The notes under the pieces were generated by a model, which was not told the DNA's origin, did not search any database, and saw only the letters and a list, made by a program, of their open reading frames with translations. Shown here in pieces: positions 15,668 to 22,568 of a stretch of 36,754 nucleotides of DNA (its first letter is position 1; every line of letters starts with the position of its first letter). Source of the DNA: CAWKDG01 sp963848355 (GTDB lineage: Bacteria; Actinomycetota; Acidimicrobiia; Acidimicrobiales; UBA8190); assembly GCA_963848355.1 (NCBI GenBank), contig CAWKDG010000010.1:1-36754 (forward strand), given 5' to 3'. Made by a program: the position numbers and the translations under genes.

Positions 15668-16039
15668 CCTAAATGACTCCTGGCTCCATCTCCCTCAGCG
15701 TACGGACAAGCAACGTCGGCTTCAGCTTCTATGGCAGTGACTGGATCGTCAGGGGCGACGCCCGGCTTTCGGTCACGTCTGAGCTGCGCCTCGCACGTCG
15801 AGAATGGGGGTCGGCAGTCGTTTTTTGGACAACGCGCCCTGGAGCGGCTCCGGCCTTTCGCGGCCATACCTACTCGGAAAAGGCGCCCGGGGCGCCGTGT
15901 CGCCGACGTGGGCGGCTCAGGAAGCCGACGCGGCCCGCAAAGGATCCCGGTCCGTACGGCGCCGGGCGGGGTCGGCGCCGCTGAGGGCCGTGACAGGACT
16001 TCGTACGAGGAGGCCACGGGGCCAAAGCACGGCGGTGGC

Positions 16040-16263
16040 TCCCTCACGCGTCCCTCATTTCGAGGTTCTGGCCTTGTCCCTCACGACTCCCTCACGGACG
16101 CCGAGCGGTGAGGGAGTCATGAGGGAGTGACCCATACGCCCAGCTCAAGGCTCCCTCACGTCGGCCATCGTCGGATCTGTGCCCGCTGCTCGCCCGTGCC
16201 CGGACCTCGTCTCGAGGTCCTCGTCCGCAGCGCCCTCCCTCACGTTCACGTCGCGGTGAGGGA
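16040..16263. repeat. TCCCTCA repeat cluster, right copy
   Basis: Nine copies of TCCCTCA or TGAGGGA in 224 bp, mostly followed by CG, at about 16040, 16051, 16078, 16089, 16108, 16120, 16152, 16235 and 16257. Neighbouring opposed copies (CTCCCTCACGG ... GGTGAGGGAG) form a hairpin. Possible replication or transfer origin iterons, or regulator sites. The region 15700-16360 has no convincing gene. Confidence 0.62.
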
Positions 16264-16367
16264 GTCGATGACGGCGAGGCATGGCGGTCCGCACCCTTGC
16301 CCGCGTGTCCAAGGACAGATCGCCGGAGGGCGTTCTTCAGTGACGCCTCTCCGGTCGTGGGCCGCCC

Positions 16368-16595
16368 ATGACCACCGCTGTGCCTTCACCATCATCGACG
16401 CCGACCGGCGGTCCACGCCGCCTGGTCGTCCATGCAGCGCGCAACGTCCCCATGGACGCCGACGCCCGGGCTCGGGCCGTGGCCGCCTTGACCGCCCTGT
16501 TCATCCCCCATGTCCGCCACGAACGGGCCGGGCCCACCAGCGGACTTGACTCCGGGGCGCCAGTCGAGGCCTCATCTCATCCCATCGATCAGTAG
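16368..16595 (+). CDS. possible small protein upstream of serine recombinase (right copy)
   Basis: 75 codons ending 11 bp before the recombinase start. It includes LVVHAARNVPMDADARARAV, AALTALFIPHVRHERAG and an Asp-rich tail. The segment around DADARARAVAALTALFIPHV is also encoded in the left arm in one frame, with mainly conservative changes. It could be a small recombination directionality or regulatory partner of the serine recombinase, but no family is recognised and the N-terminal frame is uncertain. Confidence 0.35.
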   Translation: MTTAVPSPSSTPTGGPRRLVVHAARNVPMDADARARAVAALTALFIPHVRHERAGPTSGLDSGAPVEASSHPIDQ

Positions 16596-16606
16596 CAGGA
16601 GGAGAT

Positions 16607-18235
16607 ATGGCTGTACCTGCCCCAACGAAACGACGCCGGGGAGGGGGTCCGAGACCTCCGGCCACGGGCGGCACCCGGGTGGCCATCGTCACCCGCATCT
16701 CCACCGACGAGGTGAACCAGCCCTACTCCTTGGAAGCCCAATCGAAGGGCCTGGAGGCCTTCGTGGCCTCCCAGCCGGGACAAGCCATCACCCACCGCTT
16801 CGTGGACCAGGCCTCGGGGGCCAACTTGGAACGCCCGGGTCTCCAGGCCGCCCTGGCAGCGGCCAAGGCCGGCGCGTTCGACGTGCTTCTCGTCTATCGC
16901 ATCGACCGCCTCACCCGCTCCATCGTGGGCCTCATGACCATCGTCTCCGAGCTCGACGCCGCCGGCGTGGCCCTGCGCTCGGCCACCGAGCCCATCGACA
17001 CCCAGGGTCCGGTGGGGCGCATGCTGCTACAGCTGCTCGGCATCTTCGCCGAGTTCGAACGGGGACTGCTCATCGACCGCATCACCAAAGGCTTCGAGAG
17101 AAAGGCGGCCCGCGGCGAATGGCTCGGTGGTCCCGGTCCCTACGGCTACGCCCTCGACTCGGCCACCAAGACCCTGGTGCCCGAGCCGGCCGAGGCGGCC
17201 ATCGTCGGCACCATCTTCGCCAAGTACACAGAAGAGCGCCTTGGGGCCGCCTCGGTGGCCCACTGGTTGAACGATTCCGGGCACCGGTCCCGCCACGACC
17301 GGCTGTGGACCAACCAGACCGTGCTGCGGGTGCTGCGCAACCCTGTCTACATCGGCAAGATCGCCCATGGCGACGATCTCCACGACGGCAAGCACGAGGC
17401 CATCATCGAGGACCGCATCTTCGCCCGGACCCAGAAGGTGCTGGACGAGAGAGCGGCCACCTCGGCCACGGTCCGGCCCACTACCTCGCCCTACCTCCTG
17501 AGCGGCAAGCTGCGTTGCCAAGTGTGCGGCGGTGCCTATGTGGGCACCGGGGCCCACGGGCGCAACGGCTTCTACCGCTACTACGTGTGCCGCACCCGCC
17601 AGAAGACCGGTGGGCGCGGCTGCTCCTCGCAGCGACTCCCCGCCGATGACTTGGAAGGAGCCATCACCGAGGCTCTCGTCTCCACCTACGCTGACTACGA
17701 CTTGCTGGCCCAAGCCGCCAATGATGCCTACGCCTTGGCCCGGGACGAACAGCCCCGGCTAGAGGCCGAACTGGCCGGCACCGAGAGCCAGCTACGCGAC
17801 ATCTCGGCCGCCATCGACCGCTACTTGCGGGCCTTCGAGGCGGGCACCATGTCCGACACCCTGTGTGCCCCTCGCATCGTCGAGCTGTCGGAACGCCGTG
17901 CCGAACTGACGGCTCGGCGGGACGAACTTTCCGTCCAGGTGCGAGGGTCCGCCCCGCAGCTACCGAGCGCAGCCCAGCTGCGGGTCACAAGCGAGCAGCT
18001 GCGTAGGGCGATGAACAACGCCAGTCCCGACGTCGTCAAACAAGTCATCGACGAACTTGTCGACCGCATCGATATCAGCAGCGACAAGCAGGCTCAGCCG
18101 TATTTCCGGGTCCCGGACGTAAAGCGGCCCGGGCCATTACTGGCCCGGGCCTGTGGGACACCGGTTCGTACGGGCCCACAACACGTGGAGGTGAGCGGAC
18201 TCGAACCGCCGACTTCTACGTTGCGAACGGCCTAG
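16607..18235 (+). CDS. large serine recombinase (right copy)
   Basis: A serine site-specific recombinase that cuts and exchanges DNA through a covalent phosphoserine. The resolvase domain is at about residues 24-170 (VAIVTRISTDE with the catalytic Ser, VYRIDRLTRS, EFERGLLIDR). The Recombinase domain is at about 185-290 (PYGYALD ... LRVLRNPVYIGKI). The zinc ribbon is CQVCGG ... YYVCRTRQKTGGRGC at about 305-345. A coiled coil covers about 365-490. ATG at 16607 follows AGGAGGAGAT. The usual family stop (seen in the left copy as PGP then TGA) is changed here, so the frame runs 37 codons further through the hairpin and across the whole 45-bp att site to 18235. The extra tail is probably non-functional. 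It may have formed or mobilised the outer unit of the inverted repeat. Confidence 0.88.
   Translation: MAVPAPTKRRRGGGPRPPATGGTRVAIVTRISTDEVNQPYSLEAQSKGLEAFVASQPGQAITHRFVDQASGANLERPGLQAALAAAKAGAFDVLLVYRIDRLTRSIVGLMTIVSELDAAGVALRSATEPIDTQGPVGRMLLQLLGIFAEFERGLLIDRITKGFERKAARGEWLGGPGPYGYALDSATKTLVPEPAEAAIVGTIFAKYTEERLGAASVAHWLNDSGHRSRHDRLWTNQTVLRVLRNPVYIGKIAHGDDLHDGKHEAIIEDRIFARTQKVLDERAATSATVRPTTSPYLLSGKLRCQVCGGAYVGTGAHGRNGFYRYYVCRTRQKTGGRGCSSQRLPADDLEGAITEALVSTYADYDLLAQAANDAYALARDEQPRLEAELAGTESQLRDISAAIDRYLRAFEAGTMSDTLCAPRIVELSERRAELTARRDELSVQVRGSAPQLPSAAQLRVTSEQLRRAMNNASPDVVKQVIDELVDRIDISSDKQAQPYFRVPDVKRPGPLLARACGTPVRTGPQHVEVSGLEPPTSTLRTA
18126..18151. terminator. GC-rich hairpin at 3' end of serine recombinase
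   Basis: GGCCCGGGCC (18126-18135) is repeated at 18142-18151 with a 6-base loop. Each arm is its own reverse complement. A second inverted repeat (TGTGGG ... CCCACA) follows at 18152-18180. It lies where the ancestral stop codon was, fitting a transcription terminator between the recombinase and the att site. Confidence 0.5.
18185..18229 (+). repeat. att site, left end of tRNA-Ala element
   Basis: 45 bp identical and in the same orientation as 26071-26115, the 3' part of the tRNA-Ala gene. The match stops at GCGAACG before G here and T in the tRNA. Together they bound a 7.9-kb interval that carries rep, xis and int, with int at the tRNA end. Confidence 0.88.
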
Positions 18236-18332
18236 GGCCAATTTTCTGAACAGGACCAATTTGGAGAAAGTCCTGTTCAAAAGTACTTTTTAGTGACCGC
18301 CTGCGCCCGCTGATGACCACCATTTCCCCTCG

Positions 18333-18356
18333 CATCGCGCACGGATCGCGCACGAA
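18333..18356 (+). repeat. tandem GCGCACG repeat near left att
   Basis: A 24-bp sequence containing two CGCGCACG units, perfectly repeated at 25989-26012. The two copies lie 104 bp and 59 bp inside the two att sites. Such direct repeats flanking a core are typical integrase arm-type sites. Confidence 0.6.
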
Positions 18357-18357
18357 G

Positions 18358-18387
18358 TGGCTACAATATGATGTCCTGATGTAGCTA
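18358..18387. promoter_or_regulatory. toxin-antitoxin operator (right copy)
   Basis: TGGCTACA (18358-18365) and TGTAGCTA (18380-18387) form an inverted repeat with one mismatch, 15 bp before the antitoxin GTG. The spacer contains ATATGAT, a possible -10 box. It matches the left element at 676-704, which supports an autoregulatory site. Confidence 0.55.
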
Positions 18388-18401
18388 CAATGGGGGCCAC
18401 A

Positions 18402-18659
18402 GTGGAAGTCGGCATTCGAGATCTTCGCAACCATCTGAGCAAGTACCTCGCCGGGGTTGCCCAAGGCGACGAACTAGTGGTGACGGACCACGGACAGGCG
18501 GTGGCCCGGATCCTGCCTGTTGAGGTTCCCCGCCCCATCGATCGCCTGGTGGCGGAAGGCCTCGTGCATCGGTCATCAGTGGGTCCCAGATCGAGGCCCG
18601 TTCGGAGAATCAAAACGAAACAGCCCATCAGCGGACTGGTCGCCGAACAGCGACGGTGA
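18402..18659 (+). CDS. Phd/YefM-type antitoxin
   Basis: 85 aa from GTG at 18402. An ATG at 18390 is also in frame, but the left copy starts with ATG at the position of this GTG. EVGIRDLRNHLSKYLAGVAQ forms the N-terminal DNA-binding fold of Phd/YefM proteins, followed by the GDELVVTDHGQAVARILP beta strands. The basic C-terminal tail (RRIKTKQPISGLVAEQRR) should bind the toxin. The stop overlaps the toxin GTG by four bases, so translation is coupled. It probably represses its own promoter through 18358-18387. It lies just inside the left end of the tRNA-Ala element and may stabilise that element. Confidence 0.88.
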   Translation: MEVGIRDLRNHLSKYLAGVAQGDELVVTDHGQAVARILPVEVPRPIDRLVAEGLVHRSSVGPRSRPVRRIKTKQPISGLVAEQRR

Positions 18660-19075
18660 TCGCCTACTTCGACACATCCTCAATAGTTCCGCTGCTAATC
18701 GAAGAGACGGGCTCCGAAACGGCCGAACGTCTCTGGGACGAGGCTGACCGCCTGGTCAGTATTCGCCTCGTGTACGCCGAGGGTCACGCAGCACTTGCAC
18801 AAGCATCGCGGGGACGACGACTCGAACGACGTCATCTACGACGAGCGGTGACCGATCTGCTGAGCCTCTATGGTCAACTTGACCTTGTGGAGGTCACGGA
18901 TGTGCTCGTTCGCCGAGCCGGGCCTCTCGCCGAGCAATACGCCCTTCGCGGATACGACGCCCTTCATCTTGCCGCTGCTGAGGTTGTCAAGGACAACGAG
19001 CTTGTCTTCGTATCCGGAGATGCCATTCTTTGCCAAGCAGCAAATGATCTGGGAATACAGGTGGCGAGGACATGA
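18656..19075 (+). CDS. PIN-domain toxin (VapC-like ribonuclease)
   Basis: 139 aa. PIN nucleases use a cluster of acidic residues to hold metal: Asp in IAYFDTSS, Glu in VYAEGHAAL, Asp in RGYDALHLA and Asp in FVSGDAIL are all present at the expected spacing. The length is typical of VapC. The GTG start overlaps the antitoxin stop. Family known: VapC-type toxins cleave tRNA or rRNA when free of antitoxin. Inference: it acts as an addiction module for the integrated element. A cassette core begins 46 bp after its stop, so the third cassette array starts directly downstream. Confidence 0.9.
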   Translation: MIAYFDTSSIVPLLIEETGSETAERLWDEADRLVSIRLVYAEGHAALAQASRGRRLERRHLRRAVTDLLSLYGQLDLVEVTDVLVRRAGPLAEQYALRGYDALHLAAAEVVKDNELVFVSGDAILCQAANDLGIQVART

Positions 19076-19120
19076 CGCGCTGGCGGCTCTTTAGGTCAAC
19101 CTGGCGATTTGAACACCTAT

Positions 19121-19139
19121 CCGGGACCCGATTGTCGAG
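19121..19139 (+). repeat. cassette core, start of third array
   Basis: CCGGGACCCGATTGTCGAG, with CACC eight bases before it. It is a variant of the core (one C missing, GT for AT) and has no long site before it. It plays the part of an attI-like site for the array that follows, but no cassette-type recombinase lies beside it. Confidence 0.55.
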
Positions 19140-19197
19140 TGGGCTCGACCGCCGGACCTGAGCCCGAACGGTACCGGACACGCGCCGGATGCCCTTG

Positions 19198-19842
19198 CTA
19201 GCTCGGTGCCCCTGGTGGCGCCACGATCTTTCGGGAGGTCCCGATTCGACTGAAGGTCACCTGGCTGTTGGCCACGGATCCTTCTGAATCCGTCTGCTCG
19301 TATTTGAGCTCGACGATCGAGCCATTGATGACGCGAAACGATCCTTGCCACCTCTCCTCGTCGTTGGGTGTTGTCCCCGTATTCAACGCTGAACCAGAGA
19401 ACGTGAACTCCGTCCCGGAACCATCAATGTGTGATCGCTTCATGGCGATCGATCGCAGGTAATACAGCGCATCGAACGTAATGAAGTCGTCGTATCCGTC
19501 TCCTGCTTCACAGCGTCCTCCGCCGGACAAGTTTCCGCCGAGGTGGCAGTAGACGCTCTTCGTCGCGTAAAGGGTGAACTCGGTCTGGCGACCGTTTGCG
19601 ACGTCGAACTCTCGGCCCAGGATCGCCCTTTTCGTGCGGACCCCTGAGGTAGTTATTGCGTAGTTCCCGACGGCTATCGGTGATTTTGAGCGATCTTCTT
19701 CACTGAAGGTAAAGCTCTTGGCATTTAGGAGGCGGGCTGCGGCATCTGAACCTAGTTTCTCGGCGCTGACAGAACCAGCAGAAGTGCAGGCAGAAACGAT
19801 AAGAACGAGGAAGATCAACACCACAGCACGCCGTTCTGCCAT
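19198..19842 (-). CDS. putative lipoprotein, 214 aa (cassette 3.1)
   Basis: The signal peptide RAVVLIFLVLIVSAC has lipobox VSAC (Cys at about residue 19), so it should be lipid-anchored outside the membrane. The body resembles LppX/LprG-like actinobacterial lipoproteins in pattern only: SADAARLLNAKSFTFSEEDR-type N-terminal region, DFITFDALYYLRSIAMK, GSFRVINGSIVELKYEQ. One cysteine pair (YCHLGG ... RCEAG) could form a disulfide. It runs toward the array start; its stop is 59 bp from the core and its start about 25 bp from the next site. It is the second unrelated lipoprotein in these cassettes. Confidence 0.65.
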   Translation of the reverse strand: MAERRAVVLIFLVLIVSACTSAGSVSAEKLGSDAAARLLNAKSFTFSEEDRSKSPIAVGNYAITTSGVRTKRAILGREFDVANGRQTEFTLYATKSVYCHLGGNLSGGGRCEAGDGYDDFITFDALYYLRSIAMKRSHIDGSGTEFTFSGSALNTGTTPNDEERWQGSFRVINGSIVELKYEQTDSEGSVANSQVTFSRIGTSRKIVAPPGAPS

Positions 19843-19865
19843 AGCACAATGCTTTCATACGCCTG

Positions 19866-20029
19866 ACGATCGAGGGCGGGAGTGGTCGTGTACGCCCTCT
19901 GACCGTCCCGTCCGGGATCACGCCATCTTGAGATTATGAGCGCGTCAACCCGCTCGGCAGCAGCTCCTCGGGACCCTTTCCCGCAAAGCCAGGCTGAAAT
20001 CAGGAGCGGTCGGGAACCCCGACTATGCG
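19866..20029 (+). repeat. long cassette recombination site 3.1
   Basis: The central part GACCGTCCCGTCCGGGATCA, then CTTGAGATTATGAGCG, matches the middle boxes at 10350 and 21518. The end is the core CGGGAACCCCGACTATGCG (20011-20029). The usual CACCCGG first box is not clear, so the 5' limit is approximate. Confidence 0.65.
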
Positions 20030-20101
20030 TGGATGTCTGTATCCTCGATTGCCTTGGCCCCGAACTTCATGCAGGACGTTGTCGAATCTGTCTTGGGGCA
20101 T

Positions 20102-20293
20102 CTACGGGAGGTCTATCTCCAACTCATTAGCAACGTCACGAAGGAGGGCGATTGCGTGTTCAGGATCTAGCAACGGTTCACTCCTGAACTCCCACCCGAG
20201 GCGATCCATACCCTCAATCGGCGTCATCTGCCATCGGATTGTGATCGTGCCTTCGCCGGGCCATTTTGCCTCCTGGGGGTCGTCTTCAGCCAT
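20102..20293 (-). CDS. small acidic protein, 63 aa (cassette 3.2)
   Basis: From ATG at 20293 the product is MAEDDPQEAKWPGEGTITIR onward, ending LRDVANELEIDLP. Two beta strands (GTITIRWQMTP, GWEFRSEPLL) are followed by a helix (PEHAIALLRDVANELE). Longer upstream starts would read into the recombination site, which is why this start is chosen. Gene direction is toward the array start, with the stop 73 bp from the core. No family recognised. Confidence 0.5.
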   Translation of the reverse strand: MAEDDPQEAKWPGEGTITIRWQMTPIEGMDRLGWEFRSEPLLDPEHAIALLRDVANELEIDLP

Positions 20294-20401
20294 CCGACAA
20301 CTATGCCGGGCCGGGAGCCGATCCGTGTGAGGACCGTTCTCCATCGCTCCACCAGGCGGCTCGATGGGGCTCCTAGATGGAACTTCGCCGGTAGCACATA
20401 C

Positions 20402-20450
20402 CACCCGATCCAGAGTGGTAGGTGACCGCACGGGATCCCCGATTATCGGA
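20402..20450 (+). repeat. short cassette recombination site 3.2
   Basis: CACCCGATCCAGAGTGG, GTGACCGCA, then the core CGGGATCCCCGATTATCGG (20431-20449). It is the short-site type, alignable with 14026-14072. The stretch 20294-20401 shows no other gene. Confidence 0.75.
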
Positions 20451-20512
20451 TGCCTGCCGCCTCCGGTCCGTTCGATCTGGAAGCGGGGCGGGACTGGCAC
20501 GCTGAAAGAGGG

Positions 20513-20878
20513 TCAAGCTGGCGGAGGTTTGAGGTCGGTTAGAAGTCCAACTTCGTCGGCAACCGCAAGCGCAGCACCAATCCCCCAGGCTTCAAGCTGA
20601 ACAACGACGTCATCACCATCCGGCACTCCGTTCGTCTCCACGGAGAGCCCAATAAGCCCAAGCTCTCCAGCCCGATGACGGGCCTGTCTCTGTTCCGGGG
20701 TTTCGTCTGGCGGGAGCGTTTCACCCTCCTCGTCCCTCGACCAAGCGGCGAGTCCGCGATCTGCAAGGTCCTTTGACAGACGAACTGTGATCTTCAGGTC
20801 TTGCGGAAACAGGTGTCGACCTATCTCGGCCAGAATCTCGGCATCCTGCTCCCACTGGCGGTAGTCCATCTCTGACAT
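20513..20878 (-). CDS. hypothetical protein, 121 aa (cassette 3.3)
   Basis: From ATG at 20878 (MSEMDYRQWEQDAEILAEIG). It has a helical N-terminus, a beta strand (DLKITVRLSKDL), a charged linker (EEGETLPPDETPEQRQARHR) and a C-terminal half LGLIGLSVETNGV ... VVVQLEAWGIGAALAVADEV. The C-terminus looks like a small alpha/beta domain. No catalytic motif or family is recognised. The gene runs toward the array start, with its stop 63 bp from the previous core. Confidence 0.6.
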   Translation of the reverse strand: MSEMDYRQWEQDAEILAEIGRHLFPQDLKITVRLSKDLADRGLAAWSRDEEGETLPPDETPEQRQARHRAGELGLIGLSVETNGVPDGDDVVVQLEAWGIGAALAVADEVGLLTDLKPPPA

Positions 20879-20963
20879 GACATCCAGAATGCACCACTCA
20901 GGCTGACCGTGGAGCGGGATAGTGGGAAAGCCCGCATGGCGCTGGCAGGCAAGGTCGGGGCGA

Positions 20964-20982
20964 CCGGGATCCCCGATTCCCG
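20964..20982 (+). repeat. cassette core 3.3
   Basis: CCGGGATCCCCGATTCCCG, preceded by GGTCGGGGCGA. Upstream, GCACCACTCAGGCTGACCG at 20891 may be a weak first box, which would make the full site about 20891-20982. The right half ATTCCCG matches that of site R7. Confidence 0.7.
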
Positions 20983-21033
20983 GTCTGTTCTGCCCCAAGA
21001 CGTACATGCCCGTAATCGGTTAGAACCAGGACG

Positions 21034-21363
21034 TCACGTGCGTGTCTCTCTGAGTCGGAGTAACGCTGCCTGTGCCGTCGATGCCAGCTTGGTCAACGGT
21101 GATGGTGACGACCTATGTCCGTCGATACCCCAATGATCCAGAGCACGCATCAGATGGCGAGAGGCGTAGTCGGCCATCTCGCCCCATCCTGCCCCCAGGT
21201 CGGCCAGCGCCTTTCTCGTTGGTTCCAGCGAAGCCAGCCGAGCCTCGTCGGTCCATCCCCCCCTGCGGTCCTCGTCGCTGAGAGGTGCATCGAGCGCCAC
21301 CGCGAACCGCTTGACGGCCTCCATGTCCTCAACCTCAGGCATGGGTACATCTTGCACTCCCAC
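21034..21363 (-). CDS. hypothetical helical protein, 109 aa (cassette 3.4)
   Basis: 109 aa from 21363, or 102 aa from the in-frame Met of MPEVEDME. Mostly helical (MEAVKRFAVALDAPLSDEDR, LEPTRKALADLGAGWGEMAD, LTKLASTAQAALLRLRETRT), without transmembrane segments. It may be a small regulatory or immunity-type protein, but nothing in the sequence identifies it. Direction is toward the array start, with the stop 52 bp from the core and the start 69 bp from the next site. Confidence 0.55.
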   Translation of the reverse strand: MGVQDVPMPEVEDMEAVKRFAVALDAPLSDEDRRGGWTDEARLASLEPTRKALADLGAGWGEMADYASRHLMRALDHWGIDGHRSSPSPLTKLASTAQAALLRLRETRT

Positions 21364-21431
21364 ACGCCTTGTAATGCGGTTCTGGGCGGCCTGCCAGGAT
21401 CAGCCCGACCCCTTCTGACCCCGAGCGGGAA

Positions 21432-21611
21432 CACCCGGACTGGGATGGATGTCATGTGGTACTGCGTTGGCATCCAGCGCTGGCTGCGACCAGGCCGGAC
21501 CGTCCGGAATCGCACGACCTCGCGAATATGAGCGAGTGCCCCCCTTTCGGCGGCATACTCGTGGGACGACGTCGGGAAGGGATCTTGGTGGTCGGGATCC
21601 CCGAGTATGCG
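21432..21611 (+). repeat. long cassette recombination site 3.4
   Basis: CACCCGGACTGGGATGG at the start, middle GACCTCGCGAATATGAGCG (about 21517-21535), core CGGGATCCCCGAGTATGCG at 21593-21611. Almost the same sequence recurs at 21955-22134 with a different cassette before and after it. Confidence 0.85.
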
Positions 21612-21659
21612 TGGGTCGGACCGGAAGCTTTTCTGAGCTGAACCGGCACAGCAGCCCAC

Positions 21660-21869
21660 CTACTCCGGGTCGTCGTCCCGAGCCAACCAGTAAGGATCTG
21701 CTAAATAGAAGGCGTCGCCGATATCCGTGGTGTGGCACCCCAGCTCACGGAGTCTGTCGATGAGCGTCGCTTTTGGCATCGGCGCTGGTGTGATCCATGA
21801 CTCTCGGCCATGCGGAGGTGTTACCTCGGCGGAATACCGCTCGCCAACTCTGTGGATAGTGATGCTCAC
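21660..21869 (-). CDS. small protein, 69 aa (cassette 3.5)
   Basis: 69 aa from GTG at 21869: SITIHRVGERYSAEVTPPHG, RESWITPAPMPKATLIDRLR, ELGCHTTDIGDAFYLADPYW. The layout (antiparallel strands, then KATLIDRLRELGCHTTDIGDAF) resembles small beta-beta-alpha proteins seen as orphan accessory genes. The cassette is about 520 bp. The gene points toward the array start. No family assigned. Confidence 0.55.
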   Translation of the reverse strand: MSITIHRVGERYSAEVTPPHGRESWITPAPMPKATLIDRLRELGCHTTDIGDAFYLADPYWLARDDDPE

Positions 21870-21954
21870 ACCGACATCGTCGCATGTGGGCGTCCGAACG
21901 TCTCGGGTCTGCGGTGCCCAACCGACCCGGCGGGTCGGGAATGAATGAGCGCAT

Positions 21955-22134
21955 CACCCTGACTGGGATGGATGTCATGTGGTACTGCGATGGGCATCCA
22001 GCGCTGGCTGCGACCAGGCCGGACCGTCCGGGATCGCACGACCTCGCGAATATGAGCGAGTGCCCCCCATTCGGCGGCAGACCCGTGGGACGACGTCACG
22101 AAAGGATCTGGGTGGTCGGGATCCCCGAGTACCG
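21955..22134 (+). repeat. long cassette recombination site 3.5
   Basis: CACCCTGACTGGGATGG, middle GACCTCGCGAATATGAGCG, core CGGGATCCCCGAGTACCG (22117-22134). Over 90% identical by eye to the site at 21432; sequences diverge before CACCC and after CCCCGAGTA. Confidence 0.83.
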
Positions 22135-22216
22135 ATCGCCTAAACCCGGACAGATTCAGGCCTAGGTCCGACCGGACCAGCACTTCCCGGTCGGCCCAGC
22201 AAGCCATAATGGCTTT

Positions 22217-22561
22217 GTGGCGGATGACCTCGATTCGGAAGCTCCGGGGCTTGTGCGCTACTGGTTTGAGTTCGACCTGACAGAGCACGGTCCTCCACCA
22301 CCCCCCGATGACGGAAGGGTCCACCTCGACGGTGGCGGACCCGTCTATCGCCTGCTGTGGCGGGGAGCAGGAGTCACCGGTTACGACGAGACCGACTGTC
22401 TCAGGCTCGTACAAGACCATCTCAGTGAGCCACTTCCACCTCTCACGAAGGTGGTTCGTGACGTTGATGTTTCGACCCTGGACATCCAGTGGGTCGGCAA
22501 TCCGTCCTGGCGAGGTGTGTGGTTCCCAGGCTTGAACAGGGACAAGCCGACCCCCATCTAA
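22217..22561 (+). CDS. hypothetical protein, 114 aa (cassette 3.6)
   Basis: 114 aa from GTG at 22217 (ADDLDSEAPGLVRYWFEFDL). It is beta-rich and has a proline turn (GPPPPPDDGR), a GGPVYRLLWRGAGVTGYDET segment and a helix CLRLVQDHLSEPLPPLTKV. The last part, DVDVSTLDIQWVGNPSWRGV, ends near Trp-rich turns. It may be an SMI1-like or immunity-type fold, but this cannot be shown here. It is the only gene of this array that points away from the array start. The stop is immediately followed by a cassette core. Confidence 0.6.
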   Translation: MADDLDSEAPGLVRYWFEFDLTEHGPPPPPDDGRVHLDGGGPVYRLLWRGAGVTGYDETDCLRLVQDHLSEPLPPLTKVVRDVDVSTLDIQWVGNPSWRGVWFPGLNRDKPTPI

Positions 22562-22568
22562 AGCCTGT

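Larger units (their letters stand above)
12029..15673 (-). repeat. near-identical inner arm of large inverted repeat (right)
   Basis: Mirror of 3395-7045. It begins within the core of cassette site R5 and ends at 15673, just past GGATCCCCGATTGGATCC. The only differences from the left arm are short clusters of changes, several of them single-base indels in short runs. Beyond 15673 identity drops to about 85-93%. Confidence 0.92.
15674..19075 (-). repeat. diverged outer arm of large inverted repeat (right)
   Basis: Mirror of 1-3394 at about 85-93% identity: TCCCTCA cluster, small ORF, serine recombinase, att, tandem GCGCACG repeat, operator, antitoxin, toxin. The right copies are intact, except that the recombinase has lost its usual stop. 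Confidence 0.8.

Noticed and set aside
3395..15673. The whole inverted repeat as a simple fold-back assembly artifact
   Set aside because: The outer arms differ by 7-15% with gene-specific changes, and the centre has unique sequence, so a simple mirrored read cannot explain it. An artifact limited to the identical inner block is still possible.
16040..16263. CRISPR array
   Set aside because: The repeats are only 7-9 bp, occur in both orientations and have irregular spacing; no cas genes are in the window.
18185..18229. A second tRNA-Ala gene
   Set aside because: Only the 3' 45 bp are present; the acceptor 5' strand and D arm are missing, so it is an att site. The same holds for 829-873.
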